DNA of 64,000 bases from Asaia sp037151935 (GCF_051628905.1 NZ_CP157575.1:3348001-3412000), one strand, 5' to 3'. Numbered from the stretch's first letter, positions 25,661 through 35,298 are shown. Notes: generated by a model not told the origin, from the letters alone. Made by a program: numbers and translations.

Positions 25661-27025
25661 ATGCCAGAGAAGACGACAGACCGTATTCCGGGATGGCAGG
25701 GCGGTAGCGCAGATGGTGCGCGCGGCCTTGGCGCCGATCTGCGCGCCAGACGAGAAGAGCTCGGCTGGGCTTTGCCCGATGTAGCAAACTGGCTGCGCAT
25801 TCGCGAGGCGTATCTTCTCGCCCTCGAAGAGGGGAATACGAGCGTCTTTCCGGGTAGTGCCTACGCGCTCGGGTTTCTGCGCAGCTACGCGCAGGCTCTC
25901 GGGATGGATCCCGATCACGCGGTGTCGCGCTTCAGGCAGGACATGCGTGGCGCGCTGGACCGCAAGCCCGAATTGAGTTTTCCTGAGCCCGTCTCAGAGC
26001 GCGGCGTGCCGGTCGGGCTCTGGGTCGGGGCCGGGCTCGCCGTTCTGGTGGGCACTTATATCGGCTATTATCATTTCTTCGGTGCCGATCCGGCGCCTAC
26101 CCATCAGATGCCACCCGTGGCGGAAATTATGCCGGGCGTAACCCAGCACGGTACGCCGTCGCCGCAAATCGCTGCGGTGATGCCCGATCGCGGACTGGCA
26201 CCATCGCCTCAAAATGCACCGTCTGCCTCGCCTGCCATAGCCCAGAGCAGCCCGGTGTCGACCGGCGCTCAGGCGTCTCTCCCCCAGAGCCAGAGCGTCG
26301 CTGCGGCAGCGATTACGGGTAGTAATCCGGCCATTGTCACGGCTGCGCCGCAGAACGGGCAGCCTACGCCGCCTCTGCCGACGGCAGTCACGTCTCAGCC
26401 AGGTACGAACCAGTCGGCTTTGCCTGGGTCAACACAGTTAGTGTCCGGCCAGCCCGGTTCAACCCAGCCGGTATCGAGCCAGTCAGGGGTATCCCAGCTT
26501 CCTGCCGCGGCGACCGCCTCGGCTGGTCCTACGGCTTCAACAGCTTCCGCAGCGCCGGCGAACATGATCGTCCTGCATGCTGCCGCCGATGCCTGGGTGT
26601 CGATCAGGGACAAGGCCGGGGCCACCGTTTTCAGCCGGGTGCTGAAATCGGGTGAAACCTGGCAGGGACCGGAGGATGCCGGGCCGTATCGTATGACACT
26701 GGGCAATGCCGGTGGTCTGACGCTGAGCGCGGGCGATGTGACGACTTCCGCGCTAGGACGCGTCGGCGCGGTGCGTCGAGGCCTTGTCGTTACCGCAGCA
26801 GCGATCCGCAACGGACAGCTCGGTCAGGACAGTGCCGCGGGCACGCCGGTTGTTCCTGCTGCCTCCGGCGTTTCCCCTGAAACTGGTGACACACCGACAA
26901 GTCAGAATACGGCGCCGGTCTTGAAAAAGGCGGCCACGACACCAAAAGTTACGGCAGCGACCCATGAGTCGGAAACCGACCGTCTGAACGCGCGGCAACT
27001 GGAACAAACGGCGCAGCCGCGCTAA
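25661..27025 (+). CDS. RodZ-like cytoskeletal protein (HTH, TM, DUF4115)
   Basis: 454 residues in the RodZ layout: an N-terminal helix-turn-helix of the Xre type (GADLRARREELGWALPDVANWL, in part; residues about 24-95), one membrane segment near 120-140 (VGAGLAVLVGTYIGYYHF), a long low-complexity periplasmic region rich in S, P, Q, A and G (150-300, with PGSTQ-type repeats), and a C-terminal DUF4115 beta domain (ADAWVSIRDKAGATVFSR). RodZ links MreB to the cell wall machinery. In alphaproteobacteria a RodZ-like gene commonly precedes ispG, as here. Confidence 0.85.
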   Translation: MPEKTTDRIPGWQGGSADGARGLGADLRARREELGWALPDVANWLRIREAYLLALEEGNTSVFPGSAYALGFLRSYAQALGMDPDHAVSRFRQDMRGALDRKPELSFPEPVSERGVPVGLWVGAGLAVLVGTYIGYYHFFGADPAPTHQMPPVAEIMPGVTQHGTPSPQIAAVMPDRGLAPSPQNAPSASPAIAQSSPVSTGAQASLPQSQSVAAAAITGSNPAIVTAAPQNGQPTPPLPTAVTSQPGTNQSALPGSTQLVSGQPGSTQPVSSQSGVSQLPAAATASAGPTASTASAAPANMIVLHAAADAWVSIRDKAGATVFSRVLKSGETWQGPEDAGPYRMTLGNAGGLTLSAGDVTTSALGRVGAVRRGLVVTAAAIRNGQLGQDSAAGTPVVPAASGVSPETGDTPTSQNTAPVLKKAATTPKVTAATHESETDRLNARQLEQTAQPR

Positions 27026-27034
27026 AGCCTGCCC

Positions 27035-27059
27035 CCTATCGGAGCCATGCTTCGATAGG
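27035..27059 (+). terminator. Weak hairpin after the RodZ-like gene
   Basis: CCTATCG and CGATAGG form a perfect 7-base stem with an 11-base loop, 10 bases beyond the stop. No T tract follows, so this may attenuate rather than end transcription toward ispG. The remaining 200 bases before ispG show no gene. Confidence 0.4.
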
Positions 27060-27263
27060 TAATGCAGGCCTGAGAAACGATTACAGACCCCGAGCGCCGG
27101 TCATTTTCGGTGAGACGGGGTTTCGACGAGACGGGCAGGGCGCTTCGCAATGGGGTGCGCTGGCCAGCATGACACAGACATGGGTAAGCGACATGGGACT
27201 GGGTTCCGGCGCTTACCCCGGAAAACAGGGCTGGCTCTGGTTTTCCGTTACGGAGACGAGATT

Positions 27264-28433
27264 ATGAGCGGATATCGCCCCTACCAGTATATCGAACGTC
27301 GCAAGTCCCGTCAGATTCATGTTGGCAAGGTGGCGGTCGGCGGGGATGCGCCGATCTCGGTCCAGACCATGACCAACACCCTGACTTCCGATGCCAAGGC
27401 GACGATCGAGCAGATCCGCCTGTCGGAAATCGCGGGTGTGGACATCGTGCGCGTTTCGTGCCCCGACGAGGAAAGCACGGCAGCTCTCACCGAGATCGTG
27501 CGCGAAGTGAACGTGCCGATCGTTGCCGACATCCATTTTCACTACAAGCGCGCCATTGAAGCCGCCAAGGCCGGTGCGGCCTGCCTGCGCATCAATCCGG
27601 GCAATATCGGCAACGCCGAGCGCGTGCGCGAAGTCGTGAATGCTGCGCGCGATTATGGCTGCTCGATCCGTATCGGCGTGAATGCCGGATCGCTCGAGAA
27701 GCACCTGCTTGAAAAATATGGTGAGCCCAATCCCGACGCGCTGGTCGAGAGCGCCCTCGAACACGCCAAGATCCTTCAGGATCATGATTTCCATGAATTC
27801 AAGATCAGCGTAAAGGCGTCTGACGTCTTCATGGCGGTTGCGGCCTATCAGCAGCTCGCAGAAGTATGCGATCACCCGCTGCATATCGGCATCACCGAAG
27901 CCGGGTCGAAGCGCGCGGGCACCGTCAAATCGTCGATCGGTCTGGGCAATCTGCTCTGGGCCGGTGTGGGCGACACGATGCGCGTCTCGCTTTCTGCCCC
28001 CCCGGAAGAAGAAGTGCTCGTGGGCTGGGATATTCTCAAGTCGCTGGGCCTGCGTCATCGCGGCGTCAAGATCATCTCCTGCCCATCCTGTGCGCGTCAG
28101 GGCTTCAACGTGGTCGAGACCGTACAAACCCTCGAAGATCGCCTGCAACACATCAAGACACCGCTCACACTGTCGATCATCGGCTGCGTCGTGAATGGCC
28201 CGGGTGAGGCGCTTATGACCGATCTTGGCGTGACGGGCGGTGGTGCCGGTCGTCACATGGTCTATTCGGCGGGCAAGCAGGATCACCGCCTGAACGAAGG
28301 CCAGAACATGATCGAGCATATCGTCGATCTGGTCGAAGAGCGTGTGGCGAAGATCGAAGCCGAGAAGGCAGAACAGGCCGAGCAGGAAGCGGCTCAGCAG
28401 GCCGAGGCCGCGCTCGCCTCGGCGGGCGTCTGA
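27264..28433 (+). CDS. ispG: 4-hydroxy-3-methylbut-2-enyl diphosphate synthase (IspG/GcpE)
   Basis: IspG converts methylerythritol cyclodiphosphate to HMBPP, the penultimate step of the non-mevalonate isoprenoid pathway, using a [4Fe-4S] cluster. The 389-residue protein has cluster cysteines C273 and C276 (SCPSCAR) and C308 with the nearby glutamate (IIGCVVNGPGE). The open frame extends up to 27150, but the ATG at 27264 has CGGAG spaced properly and begins MSGYRPYQYIERRKS as in relatives. The last 25 residues are an Ala/Glu/Gln-rich tail (EKAEQAEQEAAQQAEAA), longer than needed for the fold. Confidence 0.96.
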   Translation: MSGYRPYQYIERRKSRQIHVGKVAVGGDAPISVQTMTNTLTSDAKATIEQIRLSEIAGVDIVRVSCPDEESTAALTEIVREVNVPIVADIHFHYKRAIEAAKAGAACLRINPGNIGNAERVREVVNAARDYGCSIRIGVNAGSLEKHLLEKYGEPNPDALVESALEHAKILQDHDFHEFKISVKASDVFMAVAAYQQLAEVCDHPLHIGITEAGSKRAGTVKSSIGLGNLLWAGVGDTMRVSLSAPPEEEVLVGWDILKSLGLRHRGVKIISCPSCARQGFNVVETVQTLEDRLQHIKTPLTLSIIGCVVNGPGEALMTDLGVTGGGAGRHMVYSAGKQDHRLNEGQNMIEHIVDLVEERVAKIEAEKAEQAEQEAAQQAEAALASAGV

Positions 28434-28437
28434 AACC

Positions 28438-29682
28438 ATGAGCCAGTTGCAGCCGGTTCGTGGCACGCATGATCTGATTGGCGATACGGCCCGTCGCCAC
28501 GCCCATGTCGTCGAAACAGCGCGTGAAGTCACGCGCCGCTATGGCTACGAGGAATGGTCGACCCCGATTTTCGAGGATACGCGTGTTTTCTCGCGCACGC
28601 TCGGCGATACCTCCGATGTCGTGACGAAAGAAATGTACACGTTCGAGGATCGAGGCGGCGACAGCCTGACGCTGCGTCCCGAGGGCACCGCGGCCATCTG
28701 TCGTGCTTTCGTGACGAACGGGCTGACTCAGGCCCTGCCGCAGCGCGTCTTCTATCAGGGGCCGATGTTTCGCTATGAGCGTCCGCAAAAGGGGCGTTTT
28801 CGTCAGTTCCACCAGATCGGCGCCGAGCTGCTGGGAGCGACCGATGCCCTGATGGATGCCGAGACCATCGCCATGGCGCATGCCATTCTCGAGGCGCTGG
28901 GTCTGGGCGAGGCGGTCACGCTCGAAATCAATACGCTTGGCGATCTAGAGAGCCGTCAGGCGTGGCGCGAGGCGCTGGTCGCCTATTTTCAGTCTCATGC
29001 CGAGGCGCTGTCGGAAGAGAGCCGAGCGCGTCTGGAAGCCAACCCGCTGCGCATTCTCGACAGCAAATCGTCGCAGGACAGGGCGCTTCTGGAAGAGGCG
29101 CCGAAGTTCGGTGCCTACCTGAACGAGGCCTCGCAGAACTTCTGGGACGATCTGCGTCGCAATCTCGATCTGTTCGGTGTCGGTTTTGTCGAAAACCCGC
29201 ATATCGTGCGCGGCCTCGATTATTATAGCCATACCGCCTTCGAATTCGTGACCGATCGCCTCGGTGCGCAGGGCACGGTTCTGGCTGGCGGTCGCTATGA
29301 GGGGCTTGTTGCCCAGATGGGTGGCCCGGCGACGCCAGCCATCGGCTGGGCTGGCGGGATAGAGCGTCTGGCTCTCCTCATCGAGGGCGCTCCCGAGCAG
29401 GCTAGCCCTATCGCTATTCTTCCTACAGGTGAGTCCACCCTGCCTGCCTCTGTCACGGCTGTACAGGCGCTGCGTCAGGCCGGTTTCGCGGCCGCGCTGG
29501 AAACGCGCTCGTCGCTCAAGAAGCGTATGGAGCGCGTGGTCAAGTCGGGCGCTGCCCATATGGTTCTGGTGGGTGAAGACGAGCTGGCACGCGGAGCGGT
29601 GACCGTGCGCGATCTTGGCAAGCGGGAGCAGGTCGAAATCGCTCTCGATTCTCTGGCGGAACATTTCCTGAAAGCTGTCTGA
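28438..29682 (+). CDS. hisS: Histidine-tRNA ligase
   Basis: Class II aminoacyl-tRNA synthetase that charges tRNA-His. The 414-residue protein has MSQLQPVRGTHDLIGD at the start, motif 2 TLRPEGTAAICRAF and FRYERPQKGRFRQFHQIGAE, the histidine loop GLDYYSHTAFEF, and a C-terminal anticodon-binding domain. The ATG at 28438 lies 4 bases after the ispG stop; an upstream open frame runs through ispG and is disregarded. No leader peptide with His codons is seen, so attenuation is not indicated. Confidence 0.96.
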   Translation: MSQLQPVRGTHDLIGDTARRHAHVVETAREVTRRYGYEEWSTPIFEDTRVFSRTLGDTSDVVTKEMYTFEDRGGDSLTLRPEGTAAICRAFVTNGLTQALPQRVFYQGPMFRYERPQKGRFRQFHQIGAELLGATDALMDAETIAMAHAILEALGLGEAVTLEINTLGDLESRQAWREALVAYFQSHAEALSEESRARLEANPLRILDSKSSQDRALLEEAPKFGAYLNEASQNFWDDLRRNLDLFGVGFVENPHIVRGLDYYSHTAFEFVTDRLGAQGTVLAGGRYEGLVAQMGGPATPAIGWAGGIERLALLIEGAPEQASPIAILPTGESTLPASVTAVQALRQAGFAAALETRSSLKKRMERVVKSGAAHMVLVGEDELARGAVTVRDLGKREQVEIALDSLAEHFLKAV

Positions 29683-29684
29683 TC

Positions 29685-30749
29685 GTGGCTCTCGACGACA
29701 GGCTGGAGCGTATCGTCGCCCGGTCGGATGAATTGCAGGCGCTGATGTCCAGCGGCGAAATCCAGGGTGACGATTTCGTGCGGGCCTCGCGCGAATTCGC
29801 CGAGCTGGAGCCGGTTGTCTCGTCCATCCTAGCCTATCGTCGTGCCGATACGGCGCGCAAGGATGCTGTTGCCCTGCTCGAAGACCCTGAGATGCGCGAG
29901 CTGGCCCAGGGCGAGATAGATGAAATCGAGGGGCAGCTCGAGATACTGCACCAGCAGGTTCGTCTGGCGCTTTTGCCTCGCGACGAAGCCGATGAGCGCA
30001 GCGCCATTCTCGAGATACGCCCTGCCGCGGGTGGGGATGAGGCCGCACTTTTCGCGGCTGAGATTTTTGGCGCCTATAAGCGTTTTGCCGATTTGCATGG
30101 CTGGCGTTTCGAGATCATGGAATATGACGAAAGCGATCTCTCGGGATTGCGCGAGGGCGTCGCGACTATCTCGGGGCGGTCTGTTTTCGCGCGTCTGAAA
30201 TACGAATCAGGTGTTCACCGTGTGCAGCGCGTGCCCGCGACGGAGAGTCAGGGACGTATTCATACGTCAACGGTAACGGTCGCCATCATGCCGGAGGCAG
30301 AAGAGGTCGATGTCGCGATCGACGAGGGCGATCTGCGCATCGACGTTTATCGTGCCTCGGGCGCAGGTGGGCAGCACGTCAACAAGACCGAGAGTGCGGT
30401 GCGTATCACCCACATGCCCAGTGGCGTCGTGGTGGCAATGCAGGAAGAGAAGAGCCAGCACAAGAACAAGGCCAAGGCAATGAAGATTCTGCGGGCCCGT
30501 CTCTATGAGAGGCAGCGCGCAGAGGCCCATGCAAACCGCGCGGCCGATCGCAAGTCACAGGTCGGCACAGGCGATCGCTCGGAGCGCATCCGTACCTATA
30601 ATTTCCCTCAGGGGAGGGTAACCGATCATCGCATCAACCTGACCTTGCACAAGATCGACCGTGTCATGCTCGGTGAATTCGACGAAATTGTCGATGCCCT
30701 GGCCCGGGAAGAGCAGACGGCTCTTCTGGCGGCAGAGGGGCTGAGCTGA
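29685..30749 (+). CDS. prfA: Peptide chain release factor 1
   Basis: RF1 reads UAA and UAG stop codons and releases the peptide. The 354-residue protein has the GGQ motif at 228-230 in ASGAGGQHVNKTESAVR and the stop-codon tripeptide PAT in VPATESQGRIHTST, as expected for RF1 rather than RF2. The start is GTG at 29685, 2 bases after the hisS stop. Its usual partner prmC lies 500 bases further on, separated by an opposing gene. Confidence 0.96.
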   Translation: MALDDRLERIVARSDELQALMSSGEIQGDDFVRASREFAELEPVVSSILAYRRADTARKDAVALLEDPEMRELAQGEIDEIEGQLEILHQQVRLALLPRDEADERSAILEIRPAAGGDEAALFAAEIFGAYKRFADLHGWRFEIMEYDESDLSGLREGVATISGRSVFARLKYESGVHRVQRVPATESQGRIHTSTVTVAIMPEAEEVDVAIDEGDLRIDVYRASGAGGQHVNKTESAVRITHMPSGVVVAMQEEKSQHKNKAKAMKILRARLYERQRAEAHANRAADRKSQVGTGDRSERIRTYNFPQGRVTDHRINLTLHKIDRVMLGEFDEIVDALAREEQTALLAAEGLS

Positions 30750-30781
30750 GGCAGGCCCCTGTTACGTTGACCCGGTCAGGT

Positions 30782-31222
30782 TCAGCTCACAGGAGAGGCG
30801 CAGATATCCGCGTGGCCAGGATGATGCTTGGCGACCTCGGAGTCGGTCGGATCGCGCAGAAAGAAATCGGTGAAGCCTTCATCGCCGAGGGCTACCAGAT
30901 GATGCCCCTCGGGATGGGTCAAGGTGCCTTCACTGCTGACCTGATGTGTTTCGGCACGCCCTTCGGCGTTGACCACAGTAATCTGACCGCAGAGCGCGTA
31001 GCTGTGATTGACGCGCCCGAGAGGGATCTCGATTTTTTTTGTCAGGCTGGGCGTCTTGTCATCAAGGCGGAAGGTCGCGGCGAGTATTCCGTCGATGTAG
31101 AGGCGCGATATCTCCGAGACTTCGATGGGCGCGCGGTCATCGGTAACGGTAAAGCTCTCGGCCAGAGCGATACCGGGGCTGGCGCCGATCGCGACTGCCA
31201 GCAGGAAGAGTGTCTTTCTCAT
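30782..31222 (-). CDS. Exported protein of unknown function
   Basis: 146 residues with a clean signal peptide (MRKTLFLLAVAIGASPGIALA, cut after residue 21). The mature domain, about 125 residues, shows alternating strands (FTVTDDRAPIEVSEISRLYI; AATFRLDDKTPSLTKKIEIPLG), two cysteines (C78, C140), and a C-terminal half with HHLVALGDEGFTDFFLRD. I do not recognise the family. It lies opposite to and between prfA and prmC, converging on prfA with a 32-base gap and starting 32 bases before the preferred prmC start, so promoters are packed tightly. Confidence 0.75.
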   Translation of the reverse strand: MRKTLFLLAVAIGASPGIALAESFTVTDDRAPIEVSEISRLYIDGILAATFRLDDKTPSLTKKIEIPLGRVNHSYALCGQITVVNAEGRAETHQVSSEGTLTHPEGHHLVALGDEGFTDFFLRDPTDSEVAKHHPGHADICASPVS

Positions 31223-31254
31223 TTCCTTTTTATAGGATGATTCAGGAGTTTTTG

Positions 31255-32133
31255 GTGAGCGGTAATCGACCTGCCCTCAAGGATGTGCTGATCGAAACGG
31301 CTGCCTCCCTGCAAAAAGCGGGTATCGAGGCGCCGCGCATGGAGGCCCGTCGCCTTGTCTGTTGGGCAATCGGCTGCGAAGCGTCTGCTCTCCTCTCGCT
31401 CGATCACCTGCCTGAGGACGCGGCGCCCAAACTTGCTTGCGGCATTGCCCAGCGTTGTACGCGCCGCCCACTCGCGCTCATCGAGGGCCAGGCGGGATTC
31501 TGGACCCTGATGCTCTCGGTATCCTCGGCCACGCTCATTCCCCGAGGCGATAGCGAAACCTTGATCGAGGCCCTGCTGAGCCTACGGCCGGATAAGAGAA
31601 GTGTACGCTCGATCCTCGATCTGGGCACGGGCACGGGTTGTCTGCTTCTGGCGGCGTTGAGCGAATACGGTCAGGCCTATGGCGTTGGTGTCGATCTCGC
31701 GCCAGATGCTGCCGCTCTTGCCAGGGCCAATGCCTGGCGCAACGCGCTCTCCTCCCGTGCCAGCTTTCTTGCAGGAAGCTGGTTTGCAGCGCTCCGCGGG
31801 CAATTCGACGTGATTGTAAGTAACCCGCCCTATATTCGCGCGGGCGATCTCGAAGGGCTGATGCCCGAAGTGCGCGACCATGAGCCAGCGCGTGCGCTCG
31901 TTGCAGGAGAAGACGGGCTCGATGCCTATCGGCTCATCATCGCTCAGGCGCAGGCTTATCTTGCCCCTGACGGGCTGTTGATTTTCGAGATAGGGCAGGG
32001 GCAGGAGACGGAAGTCACAGAGCTGGCAGCAATAGCCGGTTTTGCGCTCGTCGAGGCCAGAGCCGATCTCGGCGGGATCGTCAGAGCATTGTGTTTCGAG
32101 CGCTCTCTTACCCCGTCACAGTCTTATGCATGA
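31255..32133 (+). CDS. prmC: Release factor N5-glutamine methyltransferase PrmC
   Basis: PrmC methylates the glutamine of the GGQ motif of RF1 and RF2. The 292-residue protein has the SAM site DLGTGTGCLLLAAL and the substrate motif NPPY at 190-193. Start choice: GTG at 31255 follows AGGAG with a 6-base spacer; an ATG at 31237 is possible but has a poor site and would lie nearer the start of the opposing gene. The family's usual partner prfA is upstream. DUF4167 follows, as is common in alphaproteobacteria. Confidence 0.93.
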   Translation: MSGNRPALKDVLIETAASLQKAGIEAPRMEARRLVCWAIGCEASALLSLDHLPEDAAPKLACGIAQRCTRRPLALIEGQAGFWTLMLSVSSATLIPRGDSETLIEALLSLRPDKRSVRSILDLGTGTGCLLLAALSEYGQAYGVGVDLAPDAAALARANAWRNALSSRASFLAGSWFAALRGQFDVIVSNPPYIRAGDLEGLMPEVRDHEPARALVAGEDGLDAYRLIIAQAQAYLAPDGLLIFEIGQGQETEVTELAAIAGFALVEARADLGGIVRALCFERSLTPSQSYA

Positions 32134-32387
32134 AAACCATTGGCAGAATGGCGTAACCTTGCTAGTTTGAGCAGATCGACTTGCCCGGGTCGCGGTGATG
32201 CCCACCGACACGGCAAGGCGTCTTCCGCCCCTCGCAATGATCTTGATGATTGAGCTGAGCGGATTACCGGCCTGATCTCGTAATCCGGCCATCATGAGAC
32301 AAACCAAGGGTCATTCATTCCCTGCAATCGCTTGGATCCCTCTCGTGACGGATCGGGATTGCGAATACGAAAGTGCTACGCGGATCC

Positions 32388-32795
32388 ATGAACATGAAAC
32401 GTATGAGAAGCCGTCACCATCGCCCGAGCGGTGGCGGGTCGCGTCAATCCAATGGTCAGACGCCTCTGAATCGCAACCATGTCTTCGATAGCAATGGCCC
32501 TGACATGCGTGTGCGCGGCACCGCCCAGCAGCTTTTCGAGAAATATCTCCAGCTCGGCCGCGATGCGACGGGCACTGGCGACCGAATTCTTGCCGAAGCT
32601 TATTTCCAGCATGCCGAGCATTATTTCCGCATCCTGAACGCCATGACGCAGGCCGCGCAGCAGAGCCAGATGGAGCGTCAGGAGCGTCATCAGCAGCGCG
32701 CGCGCAGCCAGCAGGAGCAGGATGATCGTCGTCAGGGCGATGAGTCGGGCGCGGAAAACGACAGCGAAGAGCAGGTTGAGGAAACCGCAGAGTAA
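32388..32795 (+). CDS. DUF4167 protein
   Basis: 135 residues. The start MNMKRMRSRHHRPSGGG (ATG at 32388; 32394 also possible) and the core GPDMRVRGTAQQLFEKYLQLGRDA with AEAYFQHAEHYFRI are hallmarks of DUF4167. The C-terminal third is low-complexity and strongly charged (Q, R, D, E), probably disordered. Function is not known; basic N-terminus and conserved position after prmC suggest a nucleic-acid-related role, which is inference only. Confidence 0.9.
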   Translation: MNMKRMRSRHHRPSGGGSRQSNGQTPLNRNHVFDSNGPDMRVRGTAQQLFEKYLQLGRDATGTGDRILAEAYFQHAEHYFRILNAMTQAAQQSQMERQERHQQRARSQQEQDDRRQGDESGAENDSEEQVEETAE

Positions 32796-32811
32796 GAGCC
32801 TGTTCTCTCCT

Positions 32812-33675
32812 TCAGAAAAGACCCCTGAACCGTTTGGGCAGGGGCCAGAGCCTGTCACCCGACAGACTCAGATCGATCGGGTAGGGATCTCCGGCCCGTT
32901 CGACACCTTCCCTGACGAGGCGCTCGCGCCAGTGCGTCAGGGTCGGATCGTCTCCAAGTAAAGTCGTTTCCTCAGGTGTCAGGCCAGCCATACCGGCCAG
33001 CATCTCACGCCACGCTCTGTTGGACATGCGCTGATGGGCGCCCGCCTGTCTGCTGCACCAGGCCTGTTTGCGTGTGCGTGCGAGCCGCCTCAGCCCCTCT
33101 TTCAGATCGCTATAGCGCAGATGAAAGAGCATGAGCGCCGGATCGGGGCTCGGCAGGGATTCCTTCACGCTATGGAAGCCGGGCGACCAGGTTGCAGGTG
33201 TCCTTATCAGGCAGGGCTTGCACATAGCGGCTGAGAAACGAAGCGATTTGCGTTGCAGCGATAGGGGGCGGTTGAAATCGAGGTCGGGCTCTTGCTCGGC
33301 ATGATGAATCAAGTCAAACCCTATGGCCGTCAGATAGGGCGCTGATCGCGAGGCGCAGAGCGCCTGAAGCGAAGGAAAACATGCGGGATCTGCTACCAGT
33401 ATTTCGTCGACGTCGCAGTAGAGAACCGTTTCGTACCATTCCAGAAGTCCGGCGCAAAAGGCGCTAATCGCACGCGTGCGCTGGGCATCGTCCTGGGGCG
33501 AACGAGGAATGCGCAGACGGTTGCAGGGCAGGGCGTCGGTCGAGCCGTCATCCGTGCCATGATCGATGACGTAGCACCGTTCCATGCCGACGATACGCGC
33601 ATAATGACGCAGCCAGACCGGCAGAAAGACTGGCTCGTTATAGACCATCGTAACGACTGCAAGAGGCGCTCTCAT
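32812..33675 (-). CDS. Glycosyltransferase, GT2-like
   Basis: 287 residues. It begins MRAPLAVVTMVYNEPVFLPVWLRHYA, given in part, then DHGTDDGST and YCDVDEILV, the DxD sugar-nucleotide/metal site, as in the Glyco_tranf_2_4 type of glycosyltransferase. No membrane segment or signal peptide is seen, so it acts in the cytoplasm or at the inner face of the membrane. The substrate is unknown. It converges with the DUF4167 gene, 16 bases apart, and stands alone on the minus strand after a tRNA. Confidence 0.82.
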   Translation of the reverse strand: MRAPLAVVTMVYNEPVFLPVWLRHYARIVGMERCYVIDHGTDDGSTDALPCNRLRIPRSPQDDAQRTRAISAFCAGLLEWYETVLYCDVDEILVADPACFPSLQALCASRSAPYLTAIGFDLIHHAEQEPDLDFNRPLSLQRKSLRFSAAMCKPCLIRTPATWSPGFHSVKESLPSPDPALMLFHLRYSDLKEGLRRLARTRKQAWCSRQAGAHQRMSNRAWREMLAGMAGLTPEETTLLGDDPTLTHWRERLVREGVERAGDPYPIDLSLSGDRLWPLPKRFRGLF

Positions 33676-33739
33676 GAACGTTCTTAACGCAGGCGAAAGA
33701 AACTTGTCTATCTGATGCGAAGGGAGAGAACCGGTCGGA

Positions 33740-33814
33740 TGGTAGCGGCGGACGGATTTGAACCGCCGACCAAGGGATTATGATTCCCCTGCTCTACCGC
33801 TGAGCTACGCCGCC
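33740..33814 (-). tRNA. tRNA-Met (anticodon CAT)
   Basis: 75 bases with encoded CCA. The acceptor GGCGGCG pairs with CGCCGCT, the D arm has TAGCTCAGCGGTAGAGC, and the T loop has GTTCAAATC. The anticodon loop ATCATAA gives CAT. The G1-U72 closing pair and overall form match elongator tRNA-Met; a tRNA-Ile with modified CAU cannot be excluded. Confidence 0.93.
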
Positions 33815-34004
33815 ATCGCGACCGGTGGGCGTGGAATTAAAAGGGTTGGGCGGATGTGTCAACACTCTGACGCGAGGTTTTTGCGCGCATCGTGTTTTTG
33901 CGCCTTCGGCACTCTGTGGCATTGTGCGCCAATGGGTTAGACGATGCGTTACTCCTCAGCGCGCCCAATACGCCTCATCCCTCTCAAGGATCTGGATCTC
34001 AGAT

Positions 34005-35213
34005 TTGAAGCAGCAGTTTCTCAGCTCCCTTTTCGTCCTGCGCTCCTATTTCGACTGGCTGCCCGCCCAGCTCGTCTCCATTCTCATGCTCGTCGTGCTC
34101 GCCATAGTCTCTTTCTATGCCAGCAAACTCATTTCTGTGGTCATCCTGCGTATTTTCGGCAATCGCGAAGATGCGGTGCTGCGCAAGATCATACTGGCCA
34201 TGCGTCGGCCTGTGCGCGTCATGGTTGTGCTGGCGGTGCTGCTCTCGGCGCTGCCCGCAGCCTCGGGATTTACCTGGGAAACGACACAGCTTTTGCAGAA
34301 GCTGCTGCTGTTTATCGGTATTCTGATGGTCGGTTATGCGGCGATCGTGGCTTTCAGAATCATGACTGAAGCCTATCTGCAGCGCATCACCTCGCGCGAC
34401 CATTCGGACGATATCATGATCAGGACGCATCAGACCCAGATCAGGGTATTGCGGCGCCTGATCGAAATTTTGGTCGGTATCGTCACGGTGGCCGCAGCGC
34501 TCATGACGTTCGATTCCGTCCGGCAATATGGCGTGTCTCTTTTCGCTTCGGCCGGGGCGGCGTCGCTGATTGTCGGCCTCTCGGCCCGAGGGTTGCTCAC
34601 CAACCTTCTGGCCGGGGTACAGATTGCCATCACCCAGCCGATCAGAATGGAAGATCTGATCATCATCAATGGTGACTGGGCCTGGGTGGAGGAAATCACG
34701 TCGACCTATGTCGTGTTGCGCGTCTGGGACTGGCGCCGCCATATCGTGCCAATTTCCTATTTTCTCGAAAACCGCTTCGAAAACTGGACCCATAATTCGG
34801 CAGCCATCATTGGTGTGGTGTTTCTTTATGTCGATTATGAAGCGCCCATTGAAACGATCCGCGGCTTCCTTGGAGAAATCATCAAGACCTGTCCACTCTG
34901 GGACGGCAAGGTTTTCGATTGTCAGGTGGCGGATTGCGACGCTCATACTCTCAAGATCCGTATCATCGCCAGCGCGCGTAACGCGTTGCAAAGCTGGGAT
35001 CTTCGTTGCGACATCCGGGAGAAAATCATTCTTCGTATGCGCGCCGAGTGCCCTGAAGCATTACCGAGGTCTCGCTTTGCAGTCGTGCCGCCACGTCCCG
35101 GCGAGGATGCATGGCCCAGCGCCGAGGCTATATCGCCGCCGATCGATCGACCGCCTCCGGGGTCTTATATGGGTCCCGGTACCGTCATGCCTCGGGGAGG
35201 CGCAGATCTTTGA
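34005..35213 (+). CDS. MscS-family mechanosensitive channel
   Basis: An inner-membrane small-conductance channel that opens on hypo-osmotic shock. Four hydrophobic segments are visible, and the pore helix region is AGAASLIVGLSARGLLTNLLAG followed by ITQPIRMEDLI and a beta domain. The open frame begins at ATG 33825, but the first 60 codons look non-conserved and lie just beside the tRNA promoter; TTG at 34005 (LKQQFLSSLF) is my choice. The start is uncertain. The C-terminal tail is proline-rich (PPIDRPPPGSYMGPG). Confidence 0.85.
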   Translation: MKQQFLSSLFVLRSYFDWLPAQLVSILMLVVLAIVSFYASKLISVVILRIFGNREDAVLRKIILAMRRPVRVMVVLAVLLSALPAASGFTWETTQLLQKLLLFIGILMVGYAAIVAFRIMTEAYLQRITSRDHSDDIMIRTHQTQIRVLRRLIEILVGIVTVAAALMTFDSVRQYGVSLFASAGAASLIVGLSARGLLTNLLAGVQIAITQPIRMEDLIIINGDWAWVEEITSTYVVLRVWDWRRHIVPISYFLENRFENWTHNSAAIIGVVFLYVDYEAPIETIRGFLGEIIKTCPLWDGKVFDCQVADCDAHTLKIRIIASARNALQSWDLRCDIREKIILRMRAECPEALPRSRFAVVPPRPGEDAWPSAEAISPPIDRPPPGSYMGPGTVMPRGGADL

Positions 35214-35270
35214 GAAAAAAGCGGCGTGTGAAGGTTCTGAGAGCGTGCCAGTGTAGTTCAAAAATCGTCA

Positions 35271-35298
35271 TTTATCTTGTCTCCTGAGGCAAGATAAA
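35271..35298 (+). terminator. Hairpin after the MscS gene
   Basis: TTTATCTTG and CAAGATAAA form a perfect 9-base stem around a 10-base loop, 57 bases after the channel stop. It is AT-rich and symmetrical, so it could act on either strand. Confidence 0.5.
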
